From contig JACKAV010000002.1 of NCBI GenBank assembly GCA_020634895.1, positions 124,001 through 188,000 on the forward strand: a stretch of 64,000 nucleotides of DNA, written 5' to 3'. Made by a program: the position numbers and the translations under genes. The DNA comes from Anaerolineales bacterium. GTDB lineage: Bacteria; Chloroflexota; Anaerolineae; Anaerolineales; Villigracilaceae. Each line of letters begins with the position of its first letter. Positions within the stretch are counted from its first letter, which is position 1. The notes under the pieces were generated by a model. That model did not search any database. It saw only the letters and a list, made by a program, of their open reading frames with translations, and was not told the origin of the DNA. This document shows, one piece after another, positions 33,099 through 41,571 of the stretch.

Positions 33099-34208
33099 TT
33101 ACAATTTAGCGAGATAACCCTCCAACCGCTCAACGGCTTGCGGGAGGTTTTTCCGTCCCAGCCCCAGGCGGAAGTGGTTGTGGGTATCGTCATAAACAGA
33201 GCCGGGGAGCAGCAACACGCCAGCCTCCCTGACAAGGCTGTCGCAGAATTTCTCAACACTGCCTTTCAATAATTTTGGAAATCCCATCGAACCTGCCCTG
33301 GGACGATGCCACGAAAACGTGGATGAGTATTTTGCTAAAAGATCATCGATAATAGACAGGTTGTGTTTAATGATCTCCAGATTGCGATTCGCCAATTCCG
33401 CGCGGTGACGCATCGCAACTTCGGCAAGAAACTCGCTGGGCGCGGAATTACAAATGGTCGTGTAATCCTTTAACGATGTCATCTTCTCGTATAGGTCGCG
33501 GTTTTTGGTAGCCAGCCAGCCGATGCGGAGCCCCGCCAGTCCATACGTTTTCGATGTAACGCCAAGCGAAACAGCATGCGCGCCATAATCCACGGCGGCG
33601 GGAAGGCGGTCTGCCGGGTCGTATTCGGATTCGCGGTAGACCTCATCAGAGAATAGTACCAGACTCTTTTCCTGCACAAACCGATTAAGGGCGTCGAAGT
33701 CCGCGTGAGGCATGAGCCAGCCTGTCGGGTTATGCGGAACGTTGACGATCACCGCCTTGGTGGAGGAACGCATCAGATGACGCAATTCATCCAGGTCCAA
33801 TGCCCAGCCATTTTCCTCACGGGCGCGCCACGGGCTGACCATGCATCCAATCCCCTTTGCCACTTCGCTCAGTGACTGATAATGCGGCGAATGGACAATG
33901 ATATGGTCATTCTCTTTCAGCGACGCCAACATGAAGAGATAGATCGCCTCGTTCGCGCCGGAGAAGACCAATACGTCCTCCGGCTGGGTCGTGGAATACA
34001 TCCCTGCTATCTCTTTACGCAGCGTCGGACTACCCAGCGATTCGGTATATCCAAGCCGAAGAGACTGAAAACCTTCTGCCGCGCCTTCTTCCAAAGCGAG
34101 CAAGTCCGCAACGGATATGGTTTCGCAATCCGAAGAGCAGAGCAAAAACTCTGTATTGAATTCGTACTTGGCAAAATAACGTTCTAGCTTGAAGGGGGAA
34201 AGCTGCAT
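33099..34208 (-). CDS. PLP-dependent aminotransferase, class I/II
   Basis: The 369-residue fold-type I enzyme shows YTESLGSPTLRKEIA, NVPHNPTGW (substrate-carboxylate and PLP region), SDEVYRESEYD and the PLP-binding lysine in SKTYGLAGLRIGW, where the last Arg-Ile-Gly is typical. GGAGG precedes the ATG. The MQLSPFKLERYFAKYEF start resembles the branch that includes capreomycidine-synthase-like enzymes, so a specialised substrate is possible. It leads a unit with the UbiA-like gene. Confidence 0.9.
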   Translation of the reverse strand: MQLSPFKLERYFAKYEFNTEFLLCSSDCETISVADLLALEEGAAEGFQSLRLGYTESLGSPTLRKEIAGMYSTTQPEDVLVFSGANEAIYLFMLASLKENDHIIVHSPHYQSLSEVAKGIGCMVSPWRAREENGWALDLDELRHLMRSSTKAVIVNVPHNPTGWLMPHADFDALNRFVQEKSLVLFSDEVYRESEYDPADRLPAAVDYGAHAVSLGVTSKTYGLAGLRIGWLATKNRDLYEKMTSLKDYTTICNSAPSEFLAEVAMRHRAELANRNLEIIKHNLSIIDDLLAKYSSTFSWHRPRAGSMGFPKLLKGSVEKFCDSLVREAGVLLLPGSVYDDTHNHFRLGLGRKNLPQAVERLEGYLAKL

Positions 34209-34259
34209 TTCGTCTTACCTCCAGTCATGATAGACAATGCATCACGTAGTTTTTAATTT

Positions 34260-34730
34260 TTATTTCAACGCGCGTTTCACATCCCGGTAATGCAGTTGAT
34301 TGTGGATGTATAACATCTTCACCATCTCGCGGATGACGGTTTCACCGAGAAATGGATGCCGCCCCTGAATATCAAGTTCTTCATCCTTCAGTCCAGCAGT
34401 CCACGCCACCGACTCGGCGCGGACTTGTTTGTATTGTTCCAACAATTCCGCTGGCGCAAGGTCTCTTGTCTTTTCCTGCTGGGAAGCATTGTAGCGGTCA
34501 ATGGAAAAGTCCTCGGACACACCTTCACCGGAAGTACGGATGCGCTCAAAGAGTTTGATCAGCCCGCGCTCGGATGTCACATAGTGCGCGAGTACATTTC
34601 GAATACTCCAGATCGTTCCCTCGGTGTAGACTTCACAGTCCCATTGGTCGTCCATAATTCCTGCAAAAAAAGCAGACATGCGTTCGCCTTCGGTCTTGAG
34701 TTTTTCAGCAAGTTCAGTGGATTCAGACAT
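34260..34730 (-). CDS. DinB/YfiT-family protein
   Basis: The 156-residue four-helix bundle has the three histidines expected for the metal site: one in NVLAHYVTSE and two in YIHNQLHYRD near the C-terminus. DinB-fold proteins include thiol transferases and putative metal-dependent hydrolases; many are uncharacterised. AGGAG precedes the ATG. Neighbours give no further hint. Confidence 0.8.
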   Translation of the reverse strand: MSESTELAEKLKTEGERMSAFFAGIMDDQWDCEVYTEGTIWSIRNVLAHYVTSERGLIKLFERIRTSGEGVSEDFSIDRYNASQQEKTRDLAPAELLEQYKQVRAESVAWTAGLKDEELDIQGRHPFLGETVIREMVKMLYIHNQLHYRDVKRALK

Positions 34731-34763
34731 GATTATGCTCCTGATAAAGATAAATAATGGAAG

Positions 34764-36395
34764 TCATTGTCCATTGTCGTAAACAGCGTAATTGATCGAG
34801 CGCTTGCCAGTTGTTGGATAAAAATAATCCCTGAATTTTGATATCTGTTCAACCAAACGTTTGCTATCTTCGAAGCCGGGGCGCACATAATAATAATGCG
34901 TATCGTATGGGCTGTCGCCAAAGACCGCAGCGAGAGTGTATCCATTTTCTTCAGCATAAGTCTTGAGCAGGATCGTCATACTGAACCAACGCTGCGCAAG
35001 ATTCGCATCGGTCAGTTTTGGCGGCACAAGCGGCGAGTAATAATCATGAAACATGATGATCTCAGGTTTGTACTGATCCAAATAGTCCACCGTTATCGCG
35101 CCATTATGCGCGATGAATTGATCGTTCAAGCCCCATGTGTCGATCGCATTCCAGCCCGAATAATACGGGAGCAAGCCCGCCTCCGTTGTAGCGATCACAT
35201 ATCCTTTGCCGCGATAATCCGCCAGCAGCTTCGCCATTTCCAAACGACCATCGCGTTCATATGGGCGGTCACAGGATTGCTGATACAGGGCGAGAGAACA
35301 ATTTTGGAACCAGGAATAATAGACGATGCCGCCAGCCAGACCGATCAACGCGACAAGATACACGGCTCTCTCACGGACCTGAAGCTGGTTCAGCCAATCG
35401 AACTTGAATCCACGCACAAGCGGAATCCACGACATGAGCGCAAGCGGAACCGTTGCATATTGGAATCTTGCGCCGTAGTTCATCTCATCGGAGATCAAGC
35501 CAAACGCCGCGGCAAAGCCAACGATGGGGATCATATATGCGAGCGTGGTCTTCGTCGTCTCATTGGAGCGAAAGCCGAGGGCAAAAGCAAAGACCACCGG
35601 CAGAGATAATCTCAGCATATTCAGCATGGACGCATCAAAAGTCTGCCATGACCAGCCGCCCTCCCCTTTTTTGTAAAACGGGTTCGGCAAAGGATAACCG
35701 AAATAATTCCAACGCCAAAGGAAATACGCGCCACCCAGCGTCAGAAAGACCACGCCAAAGATGACAACGATCGACAGTGAAGACTTGAAGCCACGTATAA
35801 CGACGACAGCCAACAGCATCAGCGAAGCGAGGATTACGCCTTCGGGGCGGATCAAACCGGTGACAAGTCCGCTCAGGGCGAAGGCGAGAGAAAGCCACCA
35901 GCGTGGATTCTCCTCCTTCATCAGGAGCAAGCCCAAACCCCAGGTTGAGGCGGCGGCGAGGGCAAAGAAAGGCGTCCCGAAATAAGCGGACACATAGGAG
36001 AGTCCCGTTCCAACGATTAGATAAAGTCCGCTTAAAAATGAAAATGGAATATTGCCATGATGGATGCGGCGGTTCGTCCAATATATGATGAGAACCGTGA
36101 GCACATACGACGCAAAGCCGATGCCACGCACCGACTGCCCAACCGTGAGACCGAGTTTTATCAACCCGGCAGCCGCAACCATAAATAGGAAATCTGTAGC
36201 GCCGTCCACTGGCTTTTCGCCGACATTCCAGACAATGCCATGCCCCTCCGCAAGATGCTGCGAGTAACGCATGATCATGGCAGCATCCTCGAATGGCGGG
36301 ATGCTGAAGTCGATAAAATTGAACGCGTAATAAAATACTGCGAGCAGAAGAAGAGCTGATACAAGAATATCTGGAAGAAGTTTTTTGGAATTCAT
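34764..36395 (-). CDS. Polytopic GT-C-type glycosyltransferase-like membrane protein
   Basis: The 543-residue protein has about ten membrane helices in the first 400 residues and a soluble C-terminal domain. Near the start PPFEDAAMIMRYSQHLAEGHG and then WNVGEKPVDGATDFLF follow the GT-C pattern of an acidic motif in the first extracytoplasmic loop, as in polyprenol-phosphate-dependent arabinosyl- and mannosyltransferases. It probably moves a sugar from a lipid carrier on the outer face of the membrane. The acceptor is unknown. Confidence 0.7.
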   Translation of the reverse strand: MNSKKLLPDILVSALLLLAVFYYAFNFIDFSIPPFEDAAMIMRYSQHLAEGHGIVWNVGEKPVDGATDFLFMVAAAGLIKLGLTVGQSVRGIGFASYVLTVLIIYWTNRRIHHGNIPFSFLSGLYLIVGTGLSYVSAYFGTPFFALAAASTWGLGLLLMKEENPRWWLSLAFALSGLVTGLIRPEGVILASLMLLAVVVIRGFKSSLSIVVIFGVVFLTLGGAYFLWRWNYFGYPLPNPFYKKGEGGWSWQTFDASMLNMLRLSLPVVFAFALGFRSNETTKTTLAYMIPIVGFAAAFGLISDEMNYGARFQYATVPLALMSWIPLVRGFKFDWLNQLQVRERAVYLVALIGLAGGIVYYSWFQNCSLALYQQSCDRPYERDGRLEMAKLLADYRGKGYVIATTEAGLLPYYSGWNAIDTWGLNDQFIAHNGAITVDYLDQYKPEIIMFHDYYSPLVPPKLTDANLAQRWFSMTILLKTYAEENGYTLAAVFGDSPYDTHYYYVRPGFEDSKRLVEQISKFRDYFYPTTGKRSINYAVYDNGQ

Positions 36396-36420
36396 TAGGG
36401 GTCTGTTGAAACTCTCAAGT

Positions 36421-37143
36421 TTAGATCAAAGAATAGCCGCCGTCTACAACGATGGTCTGCCCGGTAATATACTCGTTCTTGATTAGAAATTCGAGAGTCG
36501 AAGTGATCTCTTCTGGTGTGGCAGCGCGTTCGAGTGGAAGTTTTTTCACCAACCGTTCCCACTGCTCGGGCGTAACCACATCAGAGGATAATACCAAACC
36601 CGGCGCGATGGCATTGACGCGAATATCCGGCGCGAAAGCGCGCGCCAATATTTTAGTAAGCGACTCAAGCCCGCTTTTACTGACGGTATAAGATGGGTAA
36701 CGACTCCACGCTTTTTGCGCGCCAACGTCGGAAATATTGACGATCACCCCGCCTCGTGTCATACGTTTGGCTGCTTCCTGGGCAATGAGAAATGGGGCAC
36801 GGAGATTTAGATCAAGCGCGGCGTCCCAATCGTGAATCTCAAGGCTGCGCGGATCACCCACCGGCATCGCCGCCGCCGAGTTGACCACGACCTGAAGCGG
36901 CGCATGGAATTCATCCACAAGGGAAAACAGGAATTCAATCTTGTCCGGTACGGTCAGGTCCGCTCGAATCGGAAGGCAATCCACACCGATGGCACGGATT
37001 TCCTCGGCAGTCTTTTCAGCTTCGGTCACCGACCCGCGGTAATGCAGGGCTATGGAATATCCCATATGAGCCAGCTTCAAAGCGAAGGCTTTGCCAAGTC
37101 GGCGTGCTGCTCCGGTAACAAGAGCAAGAGGTGGTGTTGTCAT
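36421..37143 (-). CDS. Short-chain dehydrogenase/reductase, pteridine-reductase-like
   Basis: The 240-residue classical SDR has nucleotide motif TGAARRLGKAFA, an NSAA motif (VVNSAAAMP), active-site Tyr-x-x-x-Lys in YPSYTVSKSG and a PG motif (APGLVLSS). The TGAARRLG and LHYRGS pattern after strand 2 is seen in pteridine reductase/FolM-like and related NADPH-dependent members. No ribosome site is present. TACAAT (plus 37150-37155) lies six bases before the ATG, pointing to a leaderless transcript. It diverges from the tRNA gene. Confidence 0.88.
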   Translation of the reverse strand: MTTPPLALVTGAARRLGKAFALKLAHMGYSIALHYRGSVTEAEKTAEEIRAIGVDCLPIRADLTVPDKIEFLFSLVDEFHAPLQVVVNSAAAMPVGDPRSLEIHDWDAALDLNLRAPFLIAQEAAKRMTRGGVIVNISDVGAQKAWSRYPSYTVSKSGLESLTKILARAFAPDIRVNAIAPGLVLSSDVVTPEQWERLVKKLPLERAATPEEITSTLEFLIKNEYITGQTIVVDGGYSLI

Positions 37144-37186
37144 GCATGAATTGTAAACGAAAAGACAACAGCCACCTTGAATCGGG

Positions 37187-37192
37187 TATAAT
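37187..37192 (+). promoter_or_regulatory. Promoter -10 box of the tRNA-Arg gene
   Basis: GGGTATAAT lies ten bases before the mature tRNA 5' end. The same GGGTATAAT string is used before the lipoprotein gene at 61387. No convincing -35 box is seen. Confidence 0.5.
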
Positions 37193-37201
37193 CGCGGTCA
37201 C

Positions 37202-37277
37202 GCCCCAGTAGCTCAATGGATAGAGCGCCTGACTTCGGATCAGTAGGTTGTGGGTTCGACTCCTGCCTGGGGCGCCA
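37202..37277 (+). tRNA. tRNA-Arg (anticodon UCG), CCA encoded
   Basis: The acceptor arm GCCCCAG pairs perfectly with CTGGGGC (37267-37273). A D-arm GCTC/GAGC, an anticodon loop CTTCGGA giving anticodon TCG, and a T-arm with GTTCGACT follow, then discriminator G and encoded CCA at 37275-37277. The outermost anticodon-stem pair is a C-T mismatch. Base composition drops clearly on the 3' side, so this gene marks a boundary of the accessory region, but I see no repeated tRNA 3' end elsewhere. Confidence 0.95.
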
Positions 37278-37286
37278 TTTATTAAA

Positions 37287-37913
37287 CTAAAATCTTTCAG
37301 AGCCCGTCTGATTGAGTTTTACAGTCTGTTTTTCAACAAGTCTACTTCCTGAAAAGCGGAAGCGTGCGAGTTCTAAATTCGCCGGGTACACTCCCAAAGA
37401 CTCAATACAGCTTAACCCATTAAGCAGACCATGGAACATTTGAAGAAACACGCCATGGGAAACTACAAGCACATTTTTCCCCTTGTAATTCTTAAATAGA
37501 AAATTGCGAAATTTTTTGGCTCGCTGCCAAACATCCTCGAACGGCTCTCCGCCAACAGGGTTAACGGTATGCAAATCATTGCCAACATTGATCATCAAGA
37601 TGGGAGGGTCAAAATTTTGCACATCATCCCATGTGAGCCCTTCCATAACACCAAACCCCCTTTCATTACATAAAGCGTTATGGATGATCTTGTGGTGGTT
37701 TGGAACCAGCAATTCTGCCGTTTCAATGCTTCTCTTTAATTTGGAGGTAATTACAGCATCAAATTCGTAATCTGCCAGTCTTTGCGATGCGTCCTTGCAA
37801 GCCTCCACCCCTTTCCTGCTTAGAGAAATATCAATCGTCCCCGCATATCTTTTTTCCTCATTGTATGCGGTATGACCATGCCGAACAGTATTAATAATTG
37901 TCTCAACTGGCAT
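37287..37913 (-). CDS. Histidine phosphatase (phosphoglycerate-mutase-like)
   Basis: The 208-residue protein has the RHG catalytic motif (TVRHGHTAYN, His12), SKLKRSIETA with the second Arg, an acid in NERGFGVMEG and the second catalytic His in VVSHGVFLQMFHG. The family includes cofactor-dependent phosphoglycerate mutases and broad phosphatases; without close matches to mutase signatures, phosphatase is the safer call. It begins one base after the enolase-like gene's stop, so the two are coupled, an odd echo of glycolytic order inside a biosynthetic-looking operon. Confidence 0.9.
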   Translation of the reverse strand: MPVETIINTVRHGHTAYNEEKRYAGTIDISLSRKGVEACKDASQRLADYEFDAVITSKLKRSIETAELLVPNHHKIIHNALCNERGFGVMEGLTWDDVQNFDPPILMINVGNDLHTVNPVGGEPFEDVWQRAKKFRNFLFKNYKGKNVLVVSHGVFLQMFHGLLNGLSCIESLGVYPANLELARFRFSGSRLVEKQTVKLNQTGSERF

Positions 37914-37914
37914 T

Positions 37915-39090
37915 TTATACCTCCGTCAGCCGGATAATCTCATTCAACCGAACGATCGCAGAATAATCAGTCAACAACGGTCCAATCTTGATATATTGCG
38001 CTCCCAACATACACGTTAACAGTGAAATAAAAGTGGATTCTGTACTGATCGAACGGTGAGATGTAATTGCGATTTGATCGGTCTTCAAAGCTGCCTCCAG
38101 CGAACTACAAATTGCTGTTACCGTCCCAGCCTGGTTTGGTTTGATGACAGCACCATTTGCGTATTGTTTGTTCGCCCCCTCCATAATTCTTGATTCATCC
38201 GAAGAATAAAGGTTATCGCCGATCACATAGCTATCGTTTTGTGAAGTATTAAGTGTTCGCCAGCTCGCGAGGTCCTTTTCATGGAATGGATCTTCCAAAA
38301 ACCGAAGCTTGTAATTTTTTATTAAATCCATCCAATAGGCAATGAATTCATCACTGGAGTAAGCCTTGCCATCTGTAATTTCGAGGCGATAAGCATCATC
38401 CTTCCACAAATCGCCAGCAGAAGCATCTATCATCAACTCATATTTATCGGAATACCCCAGGTCACTAACAATTTTCAGCAAAAAATCGATCACTTCGCGG
38501 TTATCGCGCGTTGAAAAGCAATTCACAGGATTACCAGAAACAACCGCTTTCGTCTGTGTCAACTGTTTTTCTCTGACAACGCGCTGAATTTCGTTGTGCT
38601 CTGCGACCACTTCCAGAACATCGTTGCTTTTGGCAACAAGCATAAATTCAGAAAAATCACTCAAAACAGGATTGGTGTACGCATGCCATCCGCCATTCAA
38701 GATATTCAAGCTTATTCTTGGAGCCGAAAGTTTATCTTTCGGCTTCCCAAAAAGTTCGAAAACAGATTTGGTTTTCGCTTCTGCATTAAAAAACGCCTCC
38801 GACAAACCATAAGCATTGTTTCTGCCAAAATATGAAATTTGTGACTGCAAGTATTTGTCAAATTCAGATTGATCAAGCTCGGAACCCAAAACGCCATCTT
38901 TCTTAATTCTAGCGATAATGGCATCCGAATCAATACTTACTTTTTTATCTTCATAAATACTAATTGTCTCGCCCTGAGGAGAGGCGCCAATGCCCGTCGA
39001 CCCATCCTCAAATTCAACAATGAATTCATTTGTGAACAAAACGTGAGAATTAAGAACCTTCCTGCAAACAATAGACGTAATAACTGACAT
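37915..39090 (-). CDS. Divergent enolase homologue lacking the acidic loop
   Basis: The 391-residue protein aligns along the whole enolase fold: GAS loop Ser37, LNGGWHA (His136), Glu148 in SEFM, metal ligands Asp222 (MIDAS), Glu266 (FLEDP) and Asp292 (IGDN), Lys317 (IKPNQAGT), SHRS 344-347 and Lys368. The GDEGG segment that carries the catalytic Glu211 of yeast enolase is replaced around SGNPVNCFSTRDN (about 185-197), and the protein is about 40 residues shorter than glycolytic enolases. It should still enolise a phosphate- or carboxylate-bearing substrate, but probably not 2-phosphoglycerate. GGAGGT precedes the ATG. Confidence 0.88.
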   Translation of the reverse strand: MSVITSIVCRKVLNSHVLFTNEFIVEFEDGSTGIGASPQGETISIYEDKKVSIDSDAIIARIKKDGVLGSELDQSEFDKYLQSQISYFGRNNAYGLSEAFFNAEAKTKSVFELFGKPKDKLSAPRISLNILNGGWHAYTNPVLSDFSEFMLVAKSNDVLEVVAEHNEIQRVVREKQLTQTKAVVSGNPVNCFSTRDNREVIDFLLKIVSDLGYSDKYELMIDASAGDLWKDDAYRLEITDGKAYSSDEFIAYWMDLIKNYKLRFLEDPFHEKDLASWRTLNTSQNDSYVIGDNLYSSDESRIMEGANKQYANGAVIKPNQAGTVTAICSSLEAALKTDQIAITSHRSISTESTFISLLTCMLGAQYIKIGPLLTDYSAIVRLNEIIRLTEV

Positions 39091-39133
39091 AATATACCTC
39101 CAACAATTTTATTGTTTTCTCAACACAAATTCA

Positions 39134-40276
39134 TTACGAGGATGCCCGCACAGACAACCGCCGCTCAAAAAATTCCTTCAATGCCAATTCCTGTATCCAA
39201 TATTTACCTGGCTCAAAATGATATTCATCTTTGGAAGTAAAAACATAGGCGCCAGGAACGTCATCCAAGTGCAATTGCCCTGGTGTATCCACTTGTATAA
39301 ATGCGGACATTTCAATAATTTGAAATTTTCCATCCGTATCCCGTAGCATATCCACGGCGACCACCACTAAATCCAATTTTCTCGATACGTCCATGGCAAG
39401 ACGTACAGCTTCATCTGGAAGAGCGCCTTTACGTACCAACCCCATACCAGAAGCGCGGTATTCCCCCTGCGGAACATCACGATAGTATCCGAAGACCCTA
39501 TTTCCCACCACAATAACCCGGAGATCATATCCCTCATTGGGTTGAAAATTCTGCAAATAGACATAATCCTTCTGTCTGAAATACGGCCAGTATGTTGGCC
39601 TACCAGCGGACGAAAAGGACTGTCTTACAGCAGCTCTTGCCTGCCTACTGTCTTTGATCAACTCGACGCCCAACGAACCTGCGCCGACAGGCTGTTTTGA
39701 CACCAGAGGATATTTGGAGCGCTGTATCCAATCCAATGCCTCAGGAGCACTATATGAAATAAATGTGCGAATGGCTGGAAAATTGAATATTTGCAAGCAT
39801 TCGTACTGAAATATTTTATCTTCATGCCACATCAAGGTATCATAAGAGGGGAAACACAACTTTCCAGAAAACTTTTCGAAAATATACGTTTTACGCTTTT
39901 GCTCTTCAATTTGGGGCGCCTTTCCTTCTGTTGCCCAGATAATAACGTCAAATCCTTTCGCCGCTTCAAGCCAGTCTGAACGATGAACATCATAGTATTC
40001 AAAGTTAAACCCGTTATTCCGTAAGAAACGTTCATACTTCGTCCAATAAGGCGGGTTGCTTGTGTCTTTGACCAGACCCACAGTTGGTTTAGAGGCGCCT
40101 TCCTTCCATGAAATCAAAACCTCTTCAGCAGGTTCCAACTCATTACGATCATCCAAAATCGGGTAACTTACAGGGTCTTTCTTAATCAAATTTCTAACAG
40201 CATTTCGAAAAGTCCAGAACCACCTTGACCGGTATAACTTTCTTCCTAAAAGAGACGATTTGAAATTACCTATCAT
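39134..40276 (-). CDS. RimK-like ATP-grasp ligase 2
   Basis: The 380-residue protein has an N-terminal region with KPTVGLVKD and YWTKYERFLRNNGF, then an ATP-grasp domain. The domain has KQPVGAGSLGVELI (glycine-rich loop after the first Lys), YVYLQNFQPNEGYDLRVIVVG and the metal-binding end VVAVDMLRDTDGKFQIIEMSA. In typical ATP-grasp ligases the last motif reads E-x-N; here the Asn position is Ser. The gene is a paralogue of the one at 40307, separated by 30 bases. The family joins a carboxylate to an amine through an acyl-phosphate; substrates are unknown. Confidence 0.85.
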   Translation of the reverse strand: MIGNFKSSLLGRKLYRSRWFWTFRNAVRNLIKKDPVSYPILDDRNELEPAEEVLISWKEGASKPTVGLVKDTSNPPYWTKYERFLRNNGFNFEYYDVHRSDWLEAAKGFDVIIWATEGKAPQIEEQKRKTYIFEKFSGKLCFPSYDTLMWHEDKIFQYECLQIFNFPAIRTFISYSAPEALDWIQRSKYPLVSKQPVGAGSLGVELIKDSRQARAAVRQSFSSAGRPTYWPYFRQKDYVYLQNFQPNEGYDLRVIVVGNRVFGYYRDVPQGEYRASGMGLVRKGALPDEAVRLAMDVSRKLDLVVVAVDMLRDTDGKFQIIEMSAFIQVDTPGQLHLDDVPGAYVFTSKDEYHFEPGKYWIQELALKEFFERRLSVRASS

Positions 40277-40306
40277 GTAAATTACCTCGCTTCGATAAAT
40301 ATTTTA

Positions 40307-41470
40307 TTATTTTCCAACAGAATTAGAAATCCACTTTCGTTGAAAAAACTCGCGCAACATGAATTCTTGTGTCCAATAGATACCGGGTTTAAAGATAAAT
40401 CTATCAAACGCATCGAAAAAATATACTCCTTTAACTCCATTTACAATCAAATCGCCCGGCAAATCGATGGTTGGCATAGCGCCTAATTCAATAATATAAA
40501 ACTTACCATCCAACGGGCTTTTTAACATATCCACCGCTACCACGACCTCGTTAAAGGCTCTGGCAACCTCTCTGGCAAGTCTGGCAGCAGCCTCTGGAAT
40601 AGCTCCAAATCTTACCGTATTCATTCCGGAGGCTCTATACTCACCACCAGGCACATCTCTATAGTACCCCAACACGTTATTACCAATTACAATAATGCGC
40701 AAATCATACCCTTCATTGGGTTGAAATTTTTGAAAATATACGTAATCCTTCTGCCTGAAATACGGCCAATAGGTTTTTCTCCCATCAACCGAAAAAATGT
40801 CCTTAATAATAGTGCGTGCTTGTTTTCCATTCTTTATCAACTCTACAGCTACTGACCCCGCACCAGTTGACAATTTAGTAACCAAAGGATAAGAAAATTC
40901 AGAGGTTAAATTCCTGATCTCATTGAGATCATGCGAAATAAATGTATCAATTATCGGAAGTTTATATATTTTCAAAAGTTCATATTGCGTAATTTTATCT
41001 TCGTTCCACATCAACGTATCAAAAGATGGAAAACAAGTCTTACCAAGAAGCTGCTCAAGGATATAGACTTTACGTCTGCTTTCTTCAACATTATAATTGG
41101 TAGCCTCTTCCGTTGCCCACAAAATCACATCAAATTTTTCTGCCGCCGCAACCCAATTAGAGTTATGAACCGTATAGTACTCAAATGGAATTTGATTATT
41201 CTTCAGGAAACGTTCAAACTTGGTCCAATAAGGATATTCCCTGCGGTCGCGCACTAATCCGACCCTAGGTTTAAGGCATTGATCACCCCAATCGATAATA
41301 ATTTTCTCCGCCTCCATTTCGTCCATATCTAGTTTTTGGCGATCGTCAACAATAGGGTGAACAATTGGAGATTGCTGAAAGATGCCTCGAATGAAATTCC
41401 GAAGTATCCAAAACCATCTTGTTCGATAAAGCTTTCTGACAAAAACCCTACTCTTAGCTTCCTTTATCAT
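40307..41470 (-). CDS. RimK-like ATP-grasp ligase 1
   Basis: The 387-residue protein shares its full length with ATP-grasp ligase 2: RKLYRTRWFWILRNFIR at the start, YPYWTKFERFLKNN, ATP-grasp TKLSTGAGSVAVELI, FQPNEGYDLRIIVIG and RDVPGGEYRASGM, then AVDML...IIELGA. The final metal motif has Gly where Asn is usual. It is the first gene of the four-gene operon 41470-37287 and diverges from the secreted hydrolase at 41572. Two retained copies suggest successive ligations in one product. Confidence 0.85.
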   Translation of the reverse strand: MIKEAKSRVFVRKLYRTRWFWILRNFIRGIFQQSPIVHPIVDDRQKLDMDEMEAEKIIIDWGDQCLKPRVGLVRDRREYPYWTKFERFLKNNQIPFEYYTVHNSNWVAAAEKFDVILWATEEATNYNVEESRRKVYILEQLLGKTCFPSFDTLMWNEDKITQYELLKIYKLPIIDTFISHDLNEIRNLTSEFSYPLVTKLSTGAGSVAVELIKNGKQARTIIKDIFSVDGRKTYWPYFRQKDYVYFQKFQPNEGYDLRIIVIGNNVLGYYRDVPGGEYRASGMNTVRFGAIPEAAARLAREVARAFNEVVVAVDMLKSPLDGKFYIIELGAMPTIDLPGDLIVNGVKGVYFFDAFDRFIFKPGIYWTQEFMLREFFQRKWISNSVGK

Positions 41471-41571
41471 CTAACACCAAAATATGCCCTTCATTATTTT
41501 CGGTAATGAAAACCCAAAATACATACAAACCCAAGAAACTGATAAGCACATTATATATTACAATTTTGCAT

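Noticed and set aside
37202..37300. Attachment site at the tRNA-Arg 3' end
   Set aside because: I could find no second copy of the tRNA 3' segment in the window and no integrase gene, so only a compositional boundary can be claimed.
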